Below are positions 26,112 through 33,771 of a DNA stretch of 64,000 bases, piece by piece. Numbering within the stretch: position 1 is the stretch's first letter; every line of letters begins with the position of its first letter. Both the position numbers and the translations under genes were made by a program. The notes under the pieces were generated by a model that was given only the letters and a program-made list of their open reading frames with translations, had not been told where the DNA came from and ran no database searches. Location of the stretch: NCBI RefSeq assembly GCF_003711395.1, contig NZ_PJRJ01000010.1:1-64000 (forward strand), written 5' to 3'. The stretch is from Acinetobacter sp. B51(2017). Its GTDB lineage: Bacteria > Pseudomonadota > Gammaproteobacteria > Pseudomonadales > Moraxellaceae.

Positions 26112-28220
26112 ATGCCAGGTGCAGATGTCAATCAAGCAAAGCAACAGCTCAAAACTATTATCGAAGCTTATTTAAGTGAACGTGATGTCGAGCGCGTGCT
26201 AGACGCTTGTGATTATGCCGATATGGCACATGATGGTGTCACCCGTAAAAGTGGTGAACCTTATGTTTTACATCCCATCGCGGTAAGCTGTATTTTGGCG
26301 CATATGCGTTTAGATGCAGAAACTTTAATGGCAGCATTACTGCATGATGTCATTGAAGATACCGAATTTAGCAAAGAAGATATCACCGAAAAATTTGGTC
26401 GCGTAGTGGCTGAATTAGTCGATGGCGTAACCAAACTGAGTCATTCTAGCGACAAAGAATTTAATAAAGCCGCATCGTTTCGTAAAATTTTACAAGCCAC
26501 CTTACAAGATCCGCGGGTTATTATTATTAAACTCTCGGATCGCTACCATAATATGACCACATTAGATGCGCTGCGCCCAGATAAACGCGCCCGTATTGCG
26601 CAAGAAACCTTTGATGTGTTTGTACCTATGGCACGCATTGTCGGCATGAATGAGATGGCAGATAACTTAGAACATCTGTGTTATCAAAATCTTGATTTAG
26701 ATATGTATAACAACATTCAAGAAGTGTTGTTACAAACCAAGCCAAAACGCTGTGAATATCAAGCGATTTGGGAAAGCAAATTAAGCAGTTTACTCGAGCA
26801 ACATCAGTTAACTGGTCGTATTAAAAAGAAAAATAACAATATTGAACTGTTACGCCACTTTGTTAAAAACGATCTAAACTTACAAGAACTCACCCATAGC
26901 CATGCCTTTGAAATTATTTTAAACAGCATTGCTGATTGTGACCGTTTAGCAGAAGTATTACGTGAAAACTTTAAAGTTTTAAAATACGCAGATCATATTC
27001 GTCGCCCCCTCCCAGGTGGCAACCAATCTCTATTAATGACCTTAAAAGGTGAAAAAACCACCCTATCATTGACCATTCAAACAGAGCTGATGCGTAAAGC
27101 AGCACGCTTTGGCGTGGTATTGGGAGAAAATGCACCTCAAGCGTGTCGTTCTGCCATTCAAGCTTCAATGCAAAATTTAAATGTTTTGATTGATGGGGAT
27201 TGCGCCAAAACCACCTTTAACGATTTACTGGATTATCTACACCAAGAAAAAATTTGGGTCTATACGCCACAAGGTCACTTACATGAGTTGCCACAAGGTG
27301 CAACCGTAGTCGACTTTGCCTATTCGGCTAGCTTATTTTTAGGTAACCATGCCGTAGGTGCTAAAATTGATGGTGAAACCAAATCACTTTCTACTGCATT
27401 ATCTCATGGTCAAGTAATTGAAATTATTACCGATGTTTTAGCTTCGCCTAATCCAGATTGGCTCAGCTTTATTAACACGCAAAAAGCGCGTCGTGCGCTT
27501 CAAAATATTTTACGTGAGCAAGATATTGAAGAGCAGCGCTTAGTCGGTCAACAAGCCTTAGATCGTGCTTTAAAGCTGTTTAATCGCTCTACTAAAGATT
27601 TAACAGCCGATGATTGGATCGATTTACTGCAATGGCGGCATTTAGAATCGAAAGATCGTTTATTTGAGCAAATTGCAGTCGGCGATTTACTCCCGCAACT
27701 GGTGGCTAACCATTTATTCTCACAAGATCATCACAGCAAAGACTCACAGCGTCTTATTCAAGGTACTGAAGGTGTAGATGTAAAATACGCGCACTGCTGT
27801 AATCCAGTGCTTGGCGATCCAATCCAAGGACATTTATCACGTCGTGGTTTAATTGTACATCGTGCGCGTTGCCGTAATTTACTGCATGAACAACATTTGC
27901 ATCCTGAAAATATCATGCCATTACATTGGAATAACAAGCATGATGTGGTGGAAGAAGTCAGCTTTACGGCTTATTTGGCCATTGATATGAGTCTTAATGA
28001 CGAACAAATTTCTGATTTAATCTATCAATGCCGTAAAGAACATACTGGGGTAGAAATGGTACGCCCACACGAAGGCAAAACTTATGTGAATATTGTTGTG
28101 AATAATCGTCAGCATATCGCAAAAATTATTCGTGAATTACGTATGCAGTTTGGTTTTCCGCGTATTGGTCGTTTATTCCAACCTATTCCTATGAATGAAT
28201 CGAGCAAAGTCGCAAGTTAA
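26112..28220 (+). CDS. spoT: SpoT-type (p)ppGpp hydrolase with a degenerate synthetase domain
   Basis: 702 residues in the RelA/SpoT plan. The hydrolase HD domain looks functional: HPIAVSCILAHM and ALLHDVIEDTEFSKEDI (about 55-88), then SDRYHNMTTLDAL. In the synthetase region the marks are gone: FRVIV-type residues read as FEIIL, the GYQSLHT motif as NQSLLMT, and the catalytic ExQIRT as SLTIQT. TGS (about 385-445), helical/zinc-type (YAHCCNPVLGDPI, about 560) and ACT (about 635-695) regions follow. Family knowledge: Moraxellaceae SpoT is a hydrolase only, with RelA elsewhere making ppGpp. The residues seen here agree. Confidence 0.93.
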   Translation: MPGADVNQAKQQLKTIIEAYLSERDVERVLDACDYADMAHDGVTRKSGEPYVLHPIAVSCILAHMRLDAETLMAALLHDVIEDTEFSKEDITEKFGRVVAELVDGVTKLSHSSDKEFNKAASFRKILQATLQDPRVIIIKLSDRYHNMTTLDALRPDKRARIAQETFDVFVPMARIVGMNEMADNLEHLCYQNLDLDMYNNIQEVLLQTKPKRCEYQAIWESKLSSLLEQHQLTGRIKKKNNNIELLRHFVKNDLNLQELTHSHAFEIILNSIADCDRLAEVLRENFKVLKYADHIRRPLPGGNQSLLMTLKGEKTTLSLTIQTELMRKAARFGVVLGENAPQACRSAIQASMQNLNVLIDGDCAKTTFNDLLDYLHQEKIWVYTPQGHLHELPQGATVVDFAYSASLFLGNHAVGAKIDGETKSLSTALSHGQVIEIITDVLASPNPDWLSFINTQKARRALQNILREQDIEEQRLVGQQALDRALKLFNRSTKDLTADDWIDLLQWRHLESKDRLFEQIAVGDLLPQLVANHLFSQDHHSKDSQRLIQGTEGVDVKYAHCCNPVLGDPIQGHLSRRGLIVHRARCRNLLHEQHLHPENIMPLHWNNKHDVVEEVSFTAYLAIDMSLNDEQISDLIYQCRKEHTGVEMVRPHEGKTYVNIVVNNRQHIAKIIRELRMQFGFPRIGRLFQPIPMNESSKVAS

Positions 28221-28297
28221 TCAAATTAAACGATAATGCTTCTGCAAGCCAAATTCATCGACTATGATGTATCTATATACGATATAAGGAGAAATTG

Positions 28298-28681
28298 ATG
28301 TCCCGCCAAGTAATCCATACCGAAAATGCACCTGCTGCGATTGGCACTTATTCACAAGCAATTTTAGTGAATGATACATTATATCTTTCAGGTCAAATTG
28401 GCTTAGATCCATACAGTATGGAGTTGGTTGAAGGCATTGAAGCGCAAATTCGCCGTGTATTTGACAATTTAAAAGCCGTTTGTGAAGCTGCAGGTGGCTC
28501 TTTAGCAGATATCGCAAAACTCAATATTTTCCTCACAGACCTTTCACATTTTCAATTAGTGAATCAGATTATGGGCGAATACTTTGCGCAACCTTATCCA
28601 GCACGCGCAGCTTTAGGCGTTGCTAGCCTTCCAAAAGGTGCTTTAGTTGAAATGGATGGTGTGGTTATTATTAATCAATAA
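28298..28681 (+). CDS. ridA: RidA-family enamine/imine deaminase
   Basis: 127 residues from the ATG at 28298, with AAGGAG 7-10 bases upstream. RidA removes reactive 2-aminoacrylate and related enamines made by PLP enzymes. Signature residues are visible: [27 protein letters not shown], and the C-terminal [20 protein letters not shown] with the catalytic Arg and Glu. The trimeric fold is cytosolic. It follows spoT by 77 bases and has its own terminator. Confidence 0.94.
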   Translation: MSRQVIHTENAPAAIGTYSQAILVNDTLYLSGQIGLDPYSMELVEGIEAQIRRVFDNLKAVCEAAGGSLADIAKLNIFLTDLSHFQLVNQIMGEYFAQPYPARAALGVASLPKGALVEMDGVVIINQ

Positions 28682-28698
28682 CTTAATCTATCTATATA

Positions 28699-28726
28699 AA
28701 CGCCACCGATTGAGTGGCGTTTTTTA
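28699..28726 (+). terminator. Rho-independent terminator of ridA
   Basis: Stem AACGCCAC / GTGGCGTT with a 7-base loop, then six T, 17 bases after the stop. Confidence 0.85.
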
Positions 28727-28772
28727 ATCCAAAAACTCAATCAAATATTATCCAATAATAAGATGAAATAAA

Positions 28773-28802
28773 TTGACAATTGATAATAATTATCAATAAT
28801 AC
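28773..28802 (+). promoter_or_regulatory. Promoter of bfd, sigma-70 type
   Basis: A consensus -35 TTGACA (28773-28778) is followed after 18 bases by TAATAC (28797-28802). The Fur-like palindrome fills the spacer, so binding there would block RNA polymerase. The bfd ATG is about 33 bases downstream of the -10. Confidence 0.65.
28779..28797. promoter_or_regulatory. Fur box in the bfd promoter
   Basis: ATTGATAATAATTATCAAT is a perfect 9-1-9 palindrome containing the TGATAATnATTATCA 7-1-7 core recognised by Fur. It lies between the -35 and -10 hexamers of bfd, the expected layout for repression by Fe2+-Fur and induction when iron is short. Confidence 0.8.
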
Positions 28803-28834
28803 TAGTTATCTTATTTCATTTTATGTGATGACTG

Positions 28835-29029
28835 ATGTACGTGTGTTTATGTCGCGGTATTACCGATCAAGATATTAAAGACGCTGTTGCGAATGGTGCA
28901 GAAAGTTACCGTGAAATTCGTGATTTGCTCGACCTTGGTACTTGCTGTGGCCGCTGTGCACCAGAAGCACGTTCAATCATTAGTGAAGAAGTGGCACAAA
29001 TTGCCGCTAAAATTTCCGTAGCAGCTTAA
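28835..29029 (+). CDS. bfd: Bacterioferritin-associated ferredoxin Bfd
   Basis: 64 residues. It holds a 2Fe-2S cluster and passes electrons to bacterioferritin heme so that stored iron is released. The cysteine ligands fit Bfd: Cys4 and Cys6 (MYVCLCRG), then Cys38 and Cys41 within GTCCGRCAPEAR; an extra Cys37 is also present. The Fur box in its promoter predicts expression under iron shortage. bfr follows 212 bases downstream, after a terminator, so the two are separately controlled. Confidence 0.94.
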   Translation: MYVCLCRGITDQDIKDAVANGAESYREIRDLLDLGTCCGRCAPEARSIISEEVAQIAAKISVAA

Positions 29030-29071
29030 GCCCTATAACCATAATAATATGCCTTCAGGCAACTAACTCCT

Positions 29072-29101
29072 CCCCCGCTTATGACTCTAAGCGGGTTTTT
29101 A
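29072..29101 (+). terminator. Rho-independent terminator of bfd
   Basis: Stem CCCGCTT / AAGCGGG with an 9-base loop, then five T. It insulates bfr from the Fur-controlled bfd transcript. Confidence 0.8.
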
Positions 29102-29240
29102 TTGCCAAATATAGCAATAGCTGTTGTTGTTGATTGCGATTTTCATTTGCTGTTCTATAAATTACTCGCCATTGGCTGATTTGTTGTTTAACATTATTCT
29201 AATTTAAAATTAAAGCCTTAGGGCAAATGGAGTAAGTGTA

Positions 29241-29705
29241 ATGAAAGGCAATCGTGAGGTTATTCATCAATTAAATCAGGTTCTGTATCATCACCTTACC
29301 GCAATTAACCAATATTTTTTACATTCGCGTATGTTTAATGATTGGGGCATTGAGCAACTCGGTTCAGCAGAATATAAAGAATCGATTCGCCAAATGAAAC
29401 ATGCCGACAAAATTATTGAACGTATTTTATTTTTAGAAGGTTTACCTAATTTACAGCATTTGGGCAAACTTTATATTGGTCAACATACTTTAGAAGTCTT
29501 AAATTGCGACGTGCGTAAGGTGAAAGAAAATATCGAAGCCCTGCAACAATCCGTTGCGTTAGCTGAAAGCTCAATGGACTATGTAACTCGCGATTTAGTG
29601 CAAGAAATTTTAGAAAAAGAAGAAGAATATTTAGATTGGACCACCACCCAATTAGATCTTGCCGAACAAGTAGGTACACAAAACTATATTCAGAGCCAAC
29701 TTTAA
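29241..29705 (+). CDS. bfr: Bacterioferritin, heme-binding type lacking most ferroxidase ligands
   Basis: 154 residues, close to E. coli Bfr, and alignable to it by eye without gaps (INQYFLHSRMFNDWG, ERILFLEGLPNLQ). Bfr forms a 24-subunit cage that stores iron and binds heme between subunits through Met52, present here (RQMKHAD). Of the six E. coli ferroxidase ligands, only His54 and Glu127 remain; positions 18, 51, 94 and 130 are His, Gln, Val and Tyr instead of Glu, Glu, Glu and His. It thus resembles the heme-only subunit of two-subunit bacterioferritins, needing a ferroxidase-active partner elsewhere in the genome. bfd is upstream, consistent with Bfd docking at the heme. Confidence 0.92.
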   Translation: MKGNREVIHQLNQVLYHHLTAINQYFLHSRMFNDWGIEQLGSAEYKESIRQMKHADKIIERILFLEGLPNLQHLGKLYIGQHTLEVLNCDVRKVKENIEALQQSVALAESSMDYVTRDLVQEILEKEEEYLDWTTTQLDLAEQVGTQNYIQSQL

Positions 29706-29712
29706 GCACAAC

Positions 29713-29739
29713 AAAAAGCCCGCAGTTGCGGGCTTTTTT
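29713..29739. terminator. Bidirectional terminator between bfr and the pilin glycosylase gene
   Basis: Stem AAAAAGCCCGCA / TGCGGGCTTTTT with a very short loop (GT), between the bfr stop (29705) and the convergent stop at 29742. Confidence 0.88.
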
Positions 29740-29741
29740 AG

Positions 29742-31394
29742 TTAAGGCTGCGGTTGCAATTCGATCAGCTCTTCATAGCTAATATTTAAATCACGCAACT
29801 CACGTAAGAGCCATAGTTGATGTTTAGCTTCTTCTGCATAACCATTAAATGCCAATAATTTAGCGTATTTAAACAGATCATACGTAGTTGGATAATTCAA
29901 AACAATTTCACTAATTTGAGTAATCTGCTTTTGCTCAAGCTGGGTATATGGATTCATACGAATCCACTCAATACGGCGATTAAACTCTTCTAACAGATAA
30001 ACTCGATCATCATTGGTGATCTTTTCAGGCGTCTTTTCATAACGCATGGATTGATTAAGCTTAGGCACCACCGTTGCATAATCTCGATAGATTAAGGCTG
30101 TAATTGCTACACCAAGCACAAAAGTCACCTGCATAAAACGCGGACTAAGACTGAAACTTTGCGGCGTGGATTGTGCTTGTAAAATCCCAATAATAAAACC
30201 AATCGGTAGCAAGAAATAGGCATAGTTTTGCGGAAATTCCAACATAGCATGCACAACAAATACTGTAACCATCAGCAAGGCAATGACAGACTCTACTGAG
30301 TTGACGCGGCGCAGTAGTTGCAGACCCCAATAGGCAAAATAAGCCAAATACGCTAAGCCAATAACCAAGCCATTCCAAATTAGAAAATCTAAGACAAAGT
30401 TATGCGCACTACGAATCCAAACAGGACCTTGAAAATAATCACTAATTAACGTGTAGGCTACACTGGTTTGATGCCAGCCATATCCCCATAGCGGCTGCTC
30501 CATAATCGCATGCAACATTTGCTGCCAAATGGCAAGTCGCGACATATCGCCCGTAGCACGTTTTGATAATTCAACTGCCCCTGCACCACTGGCTACTGCG
30601 CTATCTGCAAATGGCGATAAAATGGTGACGCTTAGCGGTAATGCCCAAATCAGCATAACCACAAATAAAGCGCTCCATGCCGTGACGTAATACCATTTTA
30701 GGCTAAGTACGCCTTTGTAATATTGATAAGCACCATAGAATAAGATACATAGACATGCCACCCATGAAGTACGTGATTGACCAAGGACAACACCTGTGAC
30801 AATCAGTGCGGCAATAAAGCTTAACACTTTACTATCTAGTTTTTGTTTTTCGTATAAATACCAACAGGCCAATAAAGCCATTAGTAAAAAAGTCGCCATA
30901 TTATTGGGCTGAGCAAAGTTGGCGTATGGTCGTCCACCAAAGCTTTTAATATTGTGCATACCAGGTAAATGGGCATCTAAATTGACCCATTGGCATACTG
31001 CAATAAATGCCGTTGCTGCACCGACTGCGGTGAGCAAATAACAAAGATGGGTGAATAGTGTTTCTCGGGCTTGTTTAGATTCAGAAGCTAGATTAAAGCC
31101 CAAAGTGATACTCAGCCAAAAACCAAACACGAAAATGCTGCATAGTAAGGCTTTATCAAAGAAAAAGACTTGCCCAAAACCATATTGAATTAAAGGCACT
31201 AAGCTTAGACCTAATAAAGGAAAGCTAATTTTAGGAATAATCAGCTTTTGCTTAAGATAAATGGCACTTACAGTAATTAAAGCGAAGAAGGCATATAGTT
31301 CGCCTGTGTAAGTGACCCAAGGCCGGTAATGCACAGGTAACAACCATGCCAATGCCATGAGCACTGCAGCGATTAAAAGGAGATAGAATTTCAT
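29742..31394 (-). CDS. pglL: PglL-type O-oligosaccharyltransferase (pilin glycosylation)
   Basis: 550 residues, about 12 hydrophobic helices, and a periplasmic loop with the Wzy_C/O-antigen-ligase pattern (GQSRTSWVACLCILF, then RLAIWQQMLHAIMEQPLWGYGWHQ), followed by HNFVLDFLIWNG. The soluble C-terminal region (about 440-550) is helical and TPR-like, as in PglL proteins. It would transfer a lipid-linked glycan to Ser/Thr of exported proteins. It lies directly downstream of the major pilin gene, the position of the ComP-specific PglL in A. baylyi; TfpO enzymes at this locus in other species are shorter. The exact target (PilA only, or many proteins) is not readable. Inner membrane. Confidence 0.85.
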   Translation of the reverse strand: MKFYLLLIAAVLMALAWLLPVHYRPWVTYTGELYAFFALITVSAIYLKQKLIIPKISFPLLGLSLVPLIQYGFGQVFFFDKALLCSIFVFGFWLSITLGFNLASESKQARETLFTHLCYLLTAVGAATAFIAVCQWVNLDAHLPGMHNIKSFGGRPYANFAQPNNMATFLLMALLACWYLYEKQKLDSKVLSFIAALIVTGVVLGQSRTSWVACLCILFYGAYQYYKGVLSLKWYYVTAWSALFVVMLIWALPLSVTILSPFADSAVASGAGAVELSKRATGDMSRLAIWQQMLHAIMEQPLWGYGWHQTSVAYTLISDYFQGPVWIRSAHNFVLDFLIWNGLVIGLAYLAYFAYWGLQLLRRVNSVESVIALLMVTVFVVHAMLEFPQNYAYFLLPIGFIIGILQAQSTPQSFSLSPRFMQVTFVLGVAITALIYRDYATVVPKLNQSMRYEKTPEKITNDDRVYLLEEFNRRIEWIRMNPYTQLEQKQITQISEIVLNYPTTYDLFKYAKLLAFNGYAEEAKHQLWLLRELRDLNISYEELIELQPQP

Positions 31395-31465
31395 AAGCCA
31401 AAATGAGGAAAATTTATGCTTATGATAAGAAATTTTAAGTTTTTTATGTATTGTTTTTAGACAAA

Positions 31466-31496
31466 TAAAAAAGGCTGCAAATTTGCAGCCTTTTTA
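31466..31496 (-). terminator. Strong terminator between pilA and pglL
   Basis: The palindrome AAAGGCTGCAAATTTGCAGCCTTT (12-bp arms, minimal loop) lies at 31470-31493, followed by a T run on the minus strand, 11 bases after the pilA stop. Most pilA transcripts should stop here, leaving pglL to readthrough or a separate promoter. Confidence 0.88.
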
Positions 31497-31506
31497 CTTG
31501 AAGCTA

Positions 31507-31980
31507 TTAGCCAGCTTTTTTACTAGAAGTACAAGATTTTGGTAAATATTTTTGATCAATATTTGTTGATGTACAACCCCAAACACTTGAGCCTTTATCT
31601 GCATTAGATAATGTTAAAACGATTTCGCCATCCTTTAAACCAGTACTAACACCTGTGCCCAACATTTTAGCTGTAATGGTACAACCGCCACCTTCTGCTG
31701 CAGTTCCACCTGTTGTAACAGACGCTACATACTTACCAGTAATTTCTGTTGCTAAATTAATTCCATTAGTAGCTGCTTTAGAATTATCAGGGCAAGTTGC
31801 ATCTTGTGCAAATGTCTCAGATACAGCACCTTTCAATCCACCAGCTAGAGTAATAGCCTCAGTAGCTTGAGAACGGGCAATGTAATCTTGATAAGCAGGA
31901 ATCGCAATTGCAGCCAAAATACCGATAATCGCCACAACGATCATTAATTCAATTAAGGTAAAACCTTTTTGAGCGTTCAT
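31507..31980 (-). CDS. pilA: Major type IV pilin PilA/ComP
   Basis: 157 residues from the ATG at 31980, which has GGAG 8 bases upstream; the open frame continues to 32031 without a better start. The six-residue leader MNAQKG is cut by PilD before [21 protein letters not shown], with Phe1 and Glu5, the canonical type IV pilin N-terminus. The globular head has four cysteines ([30 protein letters not shown]), allowing two disulfides. The C-terminus ends CTSSKKAG, with Ser/Thr available for glycosylation. A sigma-54 promoter precedes it and pglL follows. In A. baylyi the homologue ComP is needed for DNA uptake. Confidence 0.93.
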   Translation of the reverse strand: MNAQKGFTLIELMIVVAIIGILAAIAIPAYQDYIARSQATEAITLAGGLKGAVSETFAQDATCPDNSKAATNGINLATEITGKYVASVTTGGTAAEGGGCTITAKMLGTGVSTGLKDGEIVLTLSNADKGSSVWGCTSTNIDQKYLPKSCTSSKKAG

Positions 31981-32026
31981 AACATTCTCCACAAATGTTT
32001 TATGTTTATTTATGTTGCGTAATATA

Positions 32027-32042
32027 AGCAAATGTTATGCCA
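32027..32042 (-). promoter_or_regulatory. Sigma-54 promoter of pilA
   Basis: On the minus strand TGGCATAACATTTGCT matches the -24/-12 sigma-54 pattern TGGCAy-N5-TTGCw, with GG and GC at the correct 10-base spacing. It lies 47 bases before the pilA ATG, giving a 5' leader of about 35 bases. Pilin genes of Pseudomonas use RpoN with the PilS-PilR two-component system in the same layout. Confidence 0.8.
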
Positions 32043-32149
32043 AAGTTAAATATTTAGTTTATATTAATATTAAGTAATTGATTATTATTAAAAATAATTG
32101 ATTTTATTGTTTTATCTAAAATTTTATCATACTTAATTATGTATATTTT

Positions 32150-32186
32150 AGGTAAACAACTGACAAAAATTGTCAATTGTTTACCT
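32150..32186. promoter_or_regulatory. Large inverted repeat upstream of pilA, possible PilR site or terminator
   Basis: AGGTAAACAA-C-TGACAA-AAA-TTGTCA-A-TTGTTTACCT: 16 paired bases around one mismatch and a 3-base centre. It lies about 110-145 bases upstream of the pilA -24 element. The inner TGACA/TGTCA half-sites fit the TGTC-containing sites reported for PilR, the sigma-54 activator of pilin genes. It also lies just after the stop of the TPM gene (32191), but no T run follows on the minus strand, so a terminator role is less likely. Confidence 0.55.
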
Positions 32187-32190
32187 ATTT

Positions 32191-32751
32191 TTAACCTAAC
32201 AAAATCGGTGCATTGCCCAGTTCATCATCCAAATCTACAACTTTTTGATCATAAAATTGGTTTAATACTTCACCAATGGCTAAAACCGCCTCAACAACAG
32301 CTTCTCTATACTGCTGCTCGCGCATTTGATTTAATAACTGCTGACAAATTTTGTCCCATAGCACTTGTTGTGTCCCGTGTTTAATACCGCGATCAATCAC
32401 GATTTCCACGCTTTTCTCACATAAATTAATATAGAGTAAAACGCCACTATTAAACTCGGTATCCCATACGCCAAGTTCAGCAAACAATTCTCGGGCACGT
32501 AATTTGACATCTTGGCGATAAGCTTGCGAACATGGAATATGACCTTCAATCACCACTTGAATTTCACCCACATGGCCGTGTTCAGCTTGTTCAACAGCGT
32601 TAGTAATCGCTTGTTGGTCTTGCTGATTAAAATAGCGTTTAGTGGCTGGCATAAATAAAAAATGCTTGAGCCAACGTTTAAAGCTAGGCTGAGCTAAATG
32701 TTCAGTTTTAGGCTGTGTAATAATATTGGTTGTTTCTGTTGTCGTTACCAT
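32191..32751 (-). CDS. TPM-domain protein, soluble type
   Basis: 186 residues. A TPM (YgcG/TLP18.3-type) domain covers about 35-170 (AEHGHVGEIQVVIEG, then WDTEFNSGVLLYINLCEKSVEIVIDRGI). No signal peptide or membrane segment is clear; a basic N-terminal stretch (KRWLKHFLFMPATKRYF) could bind membrane lipid or neighbours. Its start overlaps the stop of the upstream TPM gene by 7 bases, so translation is coupled. Together with lemA this forms a LemA-TPM-TPM operon of unknown biochemical role; TPM proteins are linked to membrane-protein quality control or phosphatase activity in other settings. No catalytic motif was identified. Confidence 0.82.
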   Translation of the reverse strand: MVTTTETTNIITQPKTEHLAQPSFKRWLKHFLFMPATKRYFNQQDQQAITNAVEQAEHGHVGEIQVVIEGHIPCSQAYRQDVKLRARELFAELGVWDTEFNSGVLLYINLCEKSVEIVIDRGIKHGTQQVLWDKICQQLLNQMREQQYREAVVEAVLAIGEVLNQFYDQKVVDLDDELGNAPILLG

Positions 32752-33746
32752 GATCCTGAAGCTCCTCCCCCACCAAAGCCGCCGCCACCGCCACGATAAC
32801 CGCCGCCACCGCGGCCGCCCCCTGATAAAAACATCTGTAATACCAACTGGGCAATTGAACTAATTAACAATACGAAAATACCACCAGCAAGCAGTAAGCT
32901 GGTGAGTAAACCTGCACCATTGACTAATCCTGCGACTAATCCTGCCACAGCTGCAGTCGATGCACTTAAACGCCTTCCCACAATATAAGAGGCAATGACA
33001 CCTGCCACTAAAATAAATAAGGCAGTCATCATGGTGCTTTCACGCGCTTGTTGCTCATGTAAAGCTTGTTGCTGACGCTCTTGTAACTCTTGTGCCGCTT
33101 GGGCAGCAATTTCTGGGTCTTGATTTAAAATCGCTTGAATTTGTCCAATGCCTGAGGCAATCCCTTCTGCATAACGATTCTGCTTAAAGTAAGGCGTAAT
33201 CTGTTGATTAATAATGCGACTGGTGATGATGTCAGGCATGACACCCTCTAAACCATAACCGGTTAAAATTTGTATACGACGGTCATTGACGGCAATTGCC
33301 ATCAGCAAACCATTATCACGTTTAGCACTACCCAATTGCCATGCTTCAGCCACACGCATAGCAAAGCCAAAAATATCTTCTTGCCCTGTTGTCGGTACAA
33401 TAATCACGCCAATTTGTGCTTTACCTTCATTATTTAACTGGATAATGCTTTGACTAATCTGCTGCTTCTCTGCAGTAGTTAATAGATTGGCCTGATCAAT
33501 AATCGGTTGATTTAACGTAGGTAAACCACGGGTTTCGCCCTCTTTTAAATCGTTTTCAACTGTACGACTTGCACTTGCTGTCGCATTTTGTTCAGAGGCA
33601 GGCGCTGTTGTTTGGGGCTGAATGATTTTACCCAATACCACAGCATCTGCGCCTGAATCGACTGCTGTGGCTTCATTGCTATAAACTTGACTGCTGCCCA
33701 ATATGAACAGCAGTATAATCAAATGAATCAACCTTTTGATGAGCAT
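32745..33746 (-). CDS. YgcG-like TPM-domain membrane protein with a glycine-rich tail
   Basis: 333 residues: signal peptide (LIKRLIHLIILLFILGSSQVYS), a low-complexity linker, a TPM domain (about 75-200, with LPTLNQPIIDQANLLTTAEK, IGVIIVPTTGQEDIFGFAMR, and NDRRIQILTGYGLEGVMPD), a charged coil, then two hydrophobic helices and a glycine-rich C-terminal tail ending GASGSW. This is the full YgcG/TPM domain plan, predicted to be anchored in the membrane with the TPM domain on the periplasmic side. It lies 25 bases after lemA and overlaps the next gene. Role unknown; LemA-TPM pairs are common in bacteria. Confidence 0.88.
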   Translation of the reverse strand: MLIKRLIHLIILLFILGSSQVYSNEATAVDSGADAVVLGKIIQPQTTAPASEQNATASASRTVENDLKEGETRGLPTLNQPIIDQANLLTTAEKQQISQSIIQLNNEGKAQIGVIIVPTTGQEDIFGFAMRVAEAWQLGSAKRDNGLLMAIAVNDRRIQILTGYGLEGVMPDIITSRIINQQITPYFKQNRYAEGIASGIGQIQAILNQDPEIAAQAAQELQERQQQALHEQQARESTMMTALFILVAGVIASYIVGRRLSASTAAVAGLVAGLVNGAGLLTSLLLAGGIFVLLISSIAQLVLQMFLSGGGRGGGGYRGGGGGFGGGGASGSW

Positions 33747-33771
33747 CTTGGTCTCCTACAGGTTGAAAGTA

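Noticed and set aside
28682..28772. Possible small RNA (RyhB/PrrF-like) upstream of bfd
   Set aside because: The only Fur-like site points to bfd itself, and no separate terminator or conserved stem was seen between ridA and bfd.
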